A DNA stretch of 20,412 bases from contig CAZOGY010000066.1 of assembly GCA_964579305.1 (NCBI GenBank), positions 1 to 20,412 on the forward strand, given 5' to 3'. The notes beneath the pieces are model-generated. The model made no database searches. It worked only from the letters and a program-made list of their open reading frames with translations, and was not told where the DNA came from. The position numbers and the translations under genes are program-made. This DNA is from JBCBWG01 sp964579305. Lineage in GTDB: Bacteria > Pseudomonadota > Alphaproteobacteria > Rhizobiales > Hyphomicrobiaceae. This document shows positions 15,429 through 20,412 of the stretch, piece by piece (within the stretch, counting starts at the first letter, position 1; each line of letters starts with the position of its first letter).

Positions 15429-16495
15429 GCGGCGCCGATAAGACACACGTTCGCGAAACGCTGGCCCGATTGAGCCGGGAGCGCATCCTGATCCTGGACG
15501 GCGCCATGGGCACCATGATCCAGCGACATAAGCTTGATGAGGCCGGTTATCGTGGCACGCGGTTTCAGGACTGGCACTGCGACGTTGCCGGCAACAATGA
15601 TTTGTTGGTGCTCACACAGCCCCAGATCATCCGCGAGATCCACGACGCATACTTCGCGGCTGGTGCCGATTTCGCCGAGACGAACACGTTCAGCGCGCAG
15701 GTGATTTCGCTGGCCGACTACGACATGCAAGACCTGGCCTATGAGATCAATTTCGAAGCCGCCCGGATCGCGCGTGAGGCCGCCGACGCTGCCTCCCAAC
15801 AGACGCCCGACAAGCCGCGCTTCGTTGCCGGCGCCGTCGGTCCGACAAACCGCACCGCATCGATTTCGCCAGATGTCAACAACCCCGGCTACCGCAACGT
15901 CACCTTCGATATCCTGGCCGATGCCTATCGCGAGCAGGTTCGCGGCCTGATTGCCGGCGGCGCGGACGTGATCCTGATCGAGACGATCTTCGACACGCTC
16001 AATGCCAAAGCGGCCGGCCTTGCGGCGATGGAGGAGATCGACGCGACTGGGCGCGACATCCCGCTGATGATTTCAGGAACGATCACGGATCGCTCAGGCC
16101 GGACCTTATCGGGCCAAACGACGGAAGCGTTCTGGCATTCCATGCGCCATCTCAAGCCATTCTCGATCGGGCTGAATTGCGCATTGGGCGCGGAACTGAT
16201 GCGCCCGCACGTGGCAGACTTGGCAGCGATTGCCGACGTCGCCGTCTCCGCATACCCGAACGCTGGATTGCCCAACGCGATGGGCGAATACGACGAAACG
16301 CCGGATCAAATGGCGGCACAAATCGAGCCGTGGGCCGCCGATGGCCTGGTCAACCTGGTCGGCGGCTGTTGCGGGTCCACCCCGGAACATATCGCGGCAT
16401 TGGCTCAGGTATGTGCGCGCCATAGCCCCCGTAACATCCCGAAGCTAGAACCCGCCATGCGGTTGTCCGGGCTGGAACCGTTCGTCCACGCGTAG
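15425..16495 (+). CDS. metH: Methionine synthase, homocysteine-binding half (split MetH)
   Basis: This 356-residue protein is the N-terminal homocysteine S-methyltransferase domain of cobalamin-dependent methionine synthase, as a separate polypeptide. The conserved start ILILDGAMGTMIQRHKL lies at 21-37. The zinc ligands that activate the homocysteine thiol are Cys252 (GLNCALG) and Cys315-Cys316 (GGCCGSTP). The other MetH domains are missing and follow as a second gene at 17192. Split metH genes of this kind are known in other alphaproteobacteria, so this is probably a working half rather than a broken gene. The short tail after residue 335 replaces the interdomain linker. It is coupled to metF by a 4-base overlap. 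Confidence 0.93.
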   Translation: MSGADKTHVRETLARLSRERILILDGAMGTMIQRHKLDEAGYRGTRFQDWHCDVAGNNDLLVLTQPQIIREIHDAYFAAGADFAETNTFSAQVISLADYDMQDLAYEINFEAARIAREAADAASQQTPDKPRFVAGAVGPTNRTASISPDVNNPGYRNVTFDILADAYREQVRGLIAGGADVILIETIFDTLNAKAAGLAAMEEIDATGRDIPLMISGTITDRSGRTLSGQTTEAFWHSMRHLKPFSIGLNCALGAELMRPHVADLAAIADVAVSAYPNAGLPNAMGEYDETPDQMAAQIEPWAADGLVNLVGGCCGSTPEHIAALAQVCARHSPRNIPKLEPAMRLSGLEPFVHA

Positions 16496-16561
16496 ACCCA
16501 CGCGCGGCAACGCGAAAAGCACGGTCACTCTGAACAAAATGCGTGGCCAGGAGGGGCGAAG

Positions 16562-17134
16562 ATGGTGCGGGACATCGAGGTTGAGTTTCACGGAACGATC
16601 GGACTTGAGCCGGTCAATGGTGCGGCGGCACAGACAACGGGCGCTGATGAAGCAACCCGCGAGCGCAGATTGGCAGACGTCATGATTGCGCTTGAGGGAA
16701 ACGCCACTGCCGTCTGTGAGGCGATTGCGAATGCCGTTGCCGGGCCCGACACGCGCGCCGCAGGCTGCAACGTGTCGTTTGCGGCCCACGAGACCGACCC
16801 GACGTTTTCTGCGCGGGTCCAGTTGGCCAGCGCTCATGCAGGTGAACCGGTGCATGTGCCCGCCCGCAGCGAGATTGAACGTGCCGCCGCCGAGGCGATC
16901 CGTGACTGGCTCAGCAGCCAAGCCGCGTCCCAGGCAAAGTGGCGCCCGGTGGTCACCGTGTTGGGCCATCAGGCGCAGCGATCGGCGCCTGCGGCCGGCT
17001 CTGCCGCCGGCATGGCGCGCGGCGAGTTGGCGAGGGGCCGCGGCGGGGCATCGGCCGGCCAGTGGGTTGCCATTGCCGCCGGGGCCGCAGTGGTCTTCGC
17101 CGTGATCTGGTTTGCGCTCAATTCGGGCGCCTGA
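16562..17134 (+). CDS. Tail-anchored protein of unknown function inside the metH operon
   Basis: The 190-residue product lies 66 bases after the first metH half and 57 bases before the second, on the same strand, and has an excellent AGGAGG at 16549-16554. Residues 1-125 form a soluble domain that begins DIEVEFHGTIGLEP and reads as mixed strands and helices (ADVMIALEGNATAVCEAIANA; EIERAAAEAIRDWLSS). A Gly/Ala/Arg-rich linker follows (137-166), and a single membrane helix sits at the extreme C-terminus (about 168-186, WVAIAAGAAVVFAVIWFAL). There is no signal peptide, which implies a tail anchor with the soluble domain in the cytoplasm. I do not recognise the family. Location between two halves of one enzyme suggests a link to methionine synthesis, but it could equally be a neutral insertion. 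Confidence 0.78.
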   Translation: MVRDIEVEFHGTIGLEPVNGAAAQTTGADEATRERRLADVMIALEGNATAVCEAIANAVAGPDTRAAGCNVSFAAHETDPTFSARVQLASAHAGEPVHVPARSEIERAAAEAIRDWLSSQAASQAKWRPVVTVLGHQAQRSAPAAGSAAGMARGELARGRGGASAGQWVAIAAGAAVVFAVIWFALNSGA

Positions 17135-17191
17135 TGTGACGTCCTCTCTGCGCTGGCACGCCGGCGCAGCGAACGAAAGAAAGGTAGAAAA

Positions 17192-19882
17192 GTGACGGGT
17201 TCCGCAGCAGCAAGTTTCATCAATATCGGCGAGCGGACCAACGTGACCGGCTCGGCGCGCTTTCGCAAATTGATCGAGGCAGGTGACTACGAAAGCGCCG
17301 TCGCGGTCGCGCGCCAGCAGGTCGAAAGCGGTGCGCAAATCATCGATGTCAATATGGACGAGGGCTTGCTCGATAGTGAGCAGGCCATGGTCACATTCTT
17401 GAACCTGATCGCCGCCGAACCGGATATCGCCCGTGTCCCGGTGATGATCGACAGCTCGAAATGGACTGTGATCGAAGCCGGCTTGAAGTGTGTGCAGGGC
17501 AAGTCGATCGTCAACTCGATCAGTCTAAAAGAAGGCGAGGAGCCGTTTTGCGACCAGGCCCGCAAAGTGATGCGGTATGGTGCGGCTGTCGTCGTGATGG
17601 CCTTTGACGAGGTGGGCCAAGCCGACACGCAGGCCCGCAAAGTCGAAATCTGCACGCGGGCCTACAGAATTCTGACCGAAAAGGTGGGCTTCCCGCCGGA
17701 AGATATCATATTCGATCCCAATATTTTTGCCGTGGCCACCGGAATTGAAGATCATAATAACTACGGCGTGGACTTCATCGAGGCCACCCGCGAAATCAAA
17801 CGAACCTTGCCGCACTGTCACATCTCAGGTGGCGTTTCCAATTTATCGTTTTCGTTTCGCGGTAATGAGCCCGTCCGCAAAGCAATGCATTCCGTCTTCC
17901 TGTATCATGCGATCGCGGCGGGTCTCGATATGGGCATCGTCAATGCTGGACAGATCGATATCTACGACCAGATCGACGCTGAGTTGCGCGAGCTTTGTGA
18001 AGACGTGATCCTCAATCGCCGCGCTGACGCAACCGACCGTCTGCTTGAGGCCGCCGCGAAGTTCAAAGGCGGCGCCGCCAACGCCACCGGCCCAGATCTG
18101 AGCTGGCGTGAAGCGCCGGTTGAAAAGCGCATGGAGCACGCGTTGATCCATGGCATCACAGACTTCATTGAGGACGATACCGAAGAAGCCCGTCAGGCTC
18201 TGGGGCGCCCGCTTCATGTCATCGAAGGGCCTTTGATGGCCGGAATGAACGTGGTTGGCGACTTGTTCGGCGCGGGCAAGATGTTTCTGCCGCAGGTTGT
18301 TAAATCAGCCCGCGTGATGAAACAGGCGGTTGCCTACCTGGAGCCGTTTCTGCAGGCCGAAAAAGAAGCCGCAGGTGCCGATGCCAATAAGAACGCTGGC
18401 AAGGTCTTGATGGCGACGGTGAAAGGCGACGTCCACGATATCGGCAAAAACATTGTCGGCGTCGTTTTGCAGTGTAATAATTACGAAGTTATCGACATCG
18501 GCGTGATGGTGCCGGCGGCCAAGATTATCGAGACCGCTATTGAGCAGGATGTCGATATCATCGGCCTATCGGGTTTAATTACGCCATCGCTTGATGAGAT
18601 GTGCCATGTCGCAAGCGAGATGGAGCGCGCCGGCTTAAACATACCGTTGTTGATTGGCGGTGCGACCACAAGCAAAACGCACACGGCGGTGAAAATATCG
18701 CCCAATTATTCGGCCGGCCAGGCGATTTACGTGACCGACGCCAGCCGCGCGGTCGGTGTCGTCTCAACGCTTCTGTCGGACACCGATTGTGATGGGTATA
18801 TATCCGATATCCGCACACAGTACGAAAAGACGCGGGCCGCCTATGCCAAGAGCCAAGTGAAAAAAACGCGGATCACATTGCGCGCGGCCAGGGAGAACAG
18901 GTTTGTCTGCGACTTTGAGGCATACACACCTGTCAAACCGACTTTTTTCGGCCCGCGCACTTTCGACAATTACCCACTGTCGGACCTGGTGCCGTTCATC
19001 GATTGGACCCCATTCTTCCAGACTTGGGAATTGGCCGGCCGCTATCCGATGATCCTAGACGACAATGTGGTGGGTGCTGAGGCCAAAAAGCTGTTCCGCG
19101 ACGCGCAGGAGATGCTTGAGCGGATCGTTTCAGAGCAATGGTTGACCGCGCGCGCGGTGATCGGTTTTTGGCCGGCCAATCGCGATGGCGACGACATCAC
19201 TTTGTTCACCGGTGAGCCGCGCCACACGACGTTGGCCACGCTTCACACCTTGCGCCAGCAGATTGCTCGCGATCCTTCACGCAAGCGCGCCCATGTGGCG
19301 CTGTCCGACTTTGTCGCCGATGCCGACAGCGGGATTTCCGATTATGTCGGTGGCTTTGCCGTAACCGCCGGGATTGGCGATGAAGCAGCCCTGGCGGCAC
19401 ATTTCGCCGAAACCGACGACTACGGGCGGATCATGTTCAAGGCCTTGGCAGATCGGTTTGCGGAGGCCTTCGCCGAGCACATGCATATGCGCGTGCGCCG
19501 CGAGTTCTGGGGTTATGCCCCTAACGAGGCGCTGACCAACGACGCCTTGATCGCTGAGAAATACGACGGCATCCGGCCGGCGCCCGGCTATCCAGCCCAG
19601 CCCGACCACACCGAAAAAGCGACCTTGTGGAAGTTGATGGACGTGCAAAATGCGATCGGGCTGTCGCTGACCGACAGCTTCGCGATGATGCCGGCCGCAT
19701 CGGTCAGCGGCTTTTACTTTGCCCACCCCGATGCGCATTACTTCGGCGTTGCAAAGGTCGAACGGGATCAGGTGGCCGACTATGCCGCGCGGAAAGGCTG
19801 GACGCAGGCCGAAGCCGAGCGCTGGCTGGCCCCGATCCTCAATTATGAGCCTGGCGCTCAGCCAGACGCCGTTGCGGCATAA
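17192..19882 (+). CDS. metH: Methionine synthase, folate/cobalamin/SAM half (split MetH)
   Basis: The 896-residue protein holds the remaining MetH domains in order. The 5-methyl-THF-binding pterin domain comes first (about 8-265; FINIGERTNVTGSARF, then IDVNMDEGLLD). The helical cap follows (about 305-400). The B12-binding domain (about 402-540) has DVHDIGKN, in which His415 is the lower cobalt ligand, plus SGLITPSLDEM and GGATTS. The reactivation domain (about 570-890) has the SAM-binding RPAPGYPAQPDH from 795. The protein starts directly at the pterin domain at a GTG preceded by AAAGG, confirming that the gene is split at a domain boundary and not frameshifted. It must receive homocysteine from the 15425-16495 product. 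B12 dependence is expected. Confidence 0.95.
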   Translation: MTGSAAASFINIGERTNVTGSARFRKLIEAGDYESAVAVARQQVESGAQIIDVNMDEGLLDSEQAMVTFLNLIAAEPDIARVPVMIDSSKWTVIEAGLKCVQGKSIVNSISLKEGEEPFCDQARKVMRYGAAVVVMAFDEVGQADTQARKVEICTRAYRILTEKVGFPPEDIIFDPNIFAVATGIEDHNNYGVDFIEATREIKRTLPHCHISGGVSNLSFSFRGNEPVRKAMHSVFLYHAIAAGLDMGIVNAGQIDIYDQIDAELRELCEDVILNRRADATDRLLEAAAKFKGGAANATGPDLSWREAPVEKRMEHALIHGITDFIEDDTEEARQALGRPLHVIEGPLMAGMNVVGDLFGAGKMFLPQVVKSARVMKQAVAYLEPFLQAEKEAAGADANKNAGKVLMATVKGDVHDIGKNIVGVVLQCNNYEVIDIGVMVPAAKIIETAIEQDVDIIGLSGLITPSLDEMCHVASEMERAGLNIPLLIGGATTSKTHTAVKISPNYSAGQAIYVTDASRAVGVVSTLLSDTDCDGYISDIRTQYEKTRAAYAKSQVKKTRITLRAARENRFVCDFEAYTPVKPTFFGPRTFDNYPLSDLVPFIDWTPFFQTWELAGRYPMILDDNVVGAEAKKLFRDAQEMLERIVSEQWLTARAVIGFWPANRDGDDITLFTGEPRHTTLATLHTLRQQIARDPSRKRAHVALSDFVADADSGISDYVGGFAVTAGIGDEAALAAHFAETDDYGRIMFKALADRFAEAFAEHMHMRVRREFWGYAPNEALTNDALIAEKYDGIRPAPGYPAQPDHTEKATLWKLMDVQNAIGLSLTDSFAMMPAASVSGFYFAHPDAHYFGVAKVERDQVADYAARKGWTQAEAERWLAPILNYEPGAQPDAVAA

Positions 19883-20055
19883 GCCCTGTCTGCATACCAG
19901 CTTGGTGGGTTTGCGCGTGTCGCATTGGCATCGGCCGCGGGCTTATGCGCAGACCTTGTGTTAATTGCGCAATGTTTGCATTGACGGCCTGTCGACACGG
20001 GGGCACGGGGAGCGCGCGGCCGTCGTCGCGTCGTTTCGCTTGCAGGGGGGCAGAC

Positions 20056-20409
20056 ATGCTCGGTCGGTTGGTATTGATTGCATTCCAGCTCGCAATCGGC
20101 TGGCGTTTGATGTCGGAAATCCCGCAGCTTCTGGCATATTTGCCGCCGCTGGGTGACCTGCGCATCTTTGCTGTCGCGCTCGTTTTCGCGCTGATCGTCT
20201 GGATCGTCGGCCTGCTCGGCGCGCTTGTCTTGAAAGATGTGGCAAGCCCGACACCGGCCACGCTGACGTTCGCCATTGTAGCCGCACTCGCCTTCGCCGC
20301 TCTGACGCTGATCCCCGAAGTCACAACTGCGGTCCGGCGCGTTGTTCAGATCCAGCCCTCAATTTATCCATTGATTGGTGCGGTGATCGGGTACGCCATC
20401 AAACGCTGA
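20056..20409 (+). CDS. Small multi-spanning membrane protein
   Basis: The ATG at 20056 is preceded by a G-rich ribosome binding site (AGGGGGG at about 20043-20049), giving 117 residues. A frame open further upstream to 19945 adds a Cys/Arg-rich stretch without features. Four hydrophobic segments are visible: about 3-20, 34-58, 65-83 and 101-115. No catalytic or binding motif stands out and the family is not recognised. It lies 173 bases after metH on the same strand, so it may be a separate unit. The window ends 3 bases after the stop. Confidence 0.68.
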   Translation: MLGRLVLIAFQLAIGWRLMSEIPQLLAYLPPLGDLRIFAVALVFALIVWIVGLLGALVLKDVASPTPATLTFAIVAALAFAALTLIPEVTTAVRRVVQIQPSIYPLIGAVIGYAIKR

Positions 20410-20412
20410 ACC

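Noticed and set aside
16445..17338. Minus-strand open frame spanning the tail-anchored gene
   Set aside because: It covers both metH ends and the junction gene, lacks a plausible ribosome binding site, and the plus-strand gene has AGGAGG and a coherent membrane helix.
15425..19882. metH broken by a frameshift or sequencing error
   Set aside because: The halves are about 700 bases apart, break at a domain boundary, each has its own start signal, and a complete separate gene lies between them.
19883..20055. Terminator or extra coding start between metH and the last gene
   Set aside because: Only a 10-bp palindrome ATTGCGCAAT (19964-19973) was seen, with no T-tract; the upstream in-frame start at 19945 lacks a ribosome binding site and gives a Cys/Arg-rich leader.

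Overview
The window looks like a stretch of alphaproteobacterial chromosome, most likely from Hyphomicrobiales (Rhizobiales) or a close relative. The reasons are the high GC content, the gene order carB-greA-lrp, an ArsR/methyltransferase regulator directly upstream of metF and a split metH, and GTG/TTG starts that sit well with their ribosome binding sites. No phage, transposase, CRISPR, tRNA or rRNA gene was seen. The genus cannot be named from the sequence alone.

Layout. (1) 1-892: the 5' end of an unrecognised minus-strand gene runs off the left edge. It is followed by about 640 bp of non-coding DNA packed with palindromic repeats of two related families. (2) 893-5444: carB (pyrimidine/arginine synthesis) and greA (transcript cleavage factor) on plus, then a convergent Lrp/AsnC regulator, with a hairpin terminator shared between greA and lrp. 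(3) 5718-7181: a CPBP-type intramembrane protease and a convergent FrnE-like DsbA-fold oxidoreductase. (4) 7325-8879: a minus-strand cassette of two short paralogous helical proteins followed by an Era-like GTPase. I do not recognise this set, and it is the best candidate here for an undescribed system. (5) 9151-11605: ettA (ABC-F translation factor), then a secreted, extremely basic repeat protein ending at a strong terminator. (6) 11697-13134: on minus, a lone MlaC/Ttg2D-like periplasmic protein and a two-helix membrane protein of unknown function.

(7) 13236-19882: a methionine-cycle operon. A promoter overlaps a perfect 16-bp palindrome, followed by an ArsR-HTH/SAM-methyltransferase fusion (probable SahR), metF, and a cobalamin methionine synthase split into two genes: a homocysteine-binding half and a folate/B12/SAM half. 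MetF makes 5-methyl-THF, the two MetH parts use it to methylate homocysteine, and the regulator probably senses S-adenosylhomocysteine, so the operon is self-monitoring. A gene for an unrecognised tail-anchored protein lies between the two metH halves. (8) 20056-20409: a small multi-spanning membrane protein.

The observations most worth pursuing are the GTPase/paralog cassette, the tail-anchored gene inside split metH, the operator-promoter-start arrangement of the methionine regulator, the basic repeat protein, and the palindromic elements before carB.
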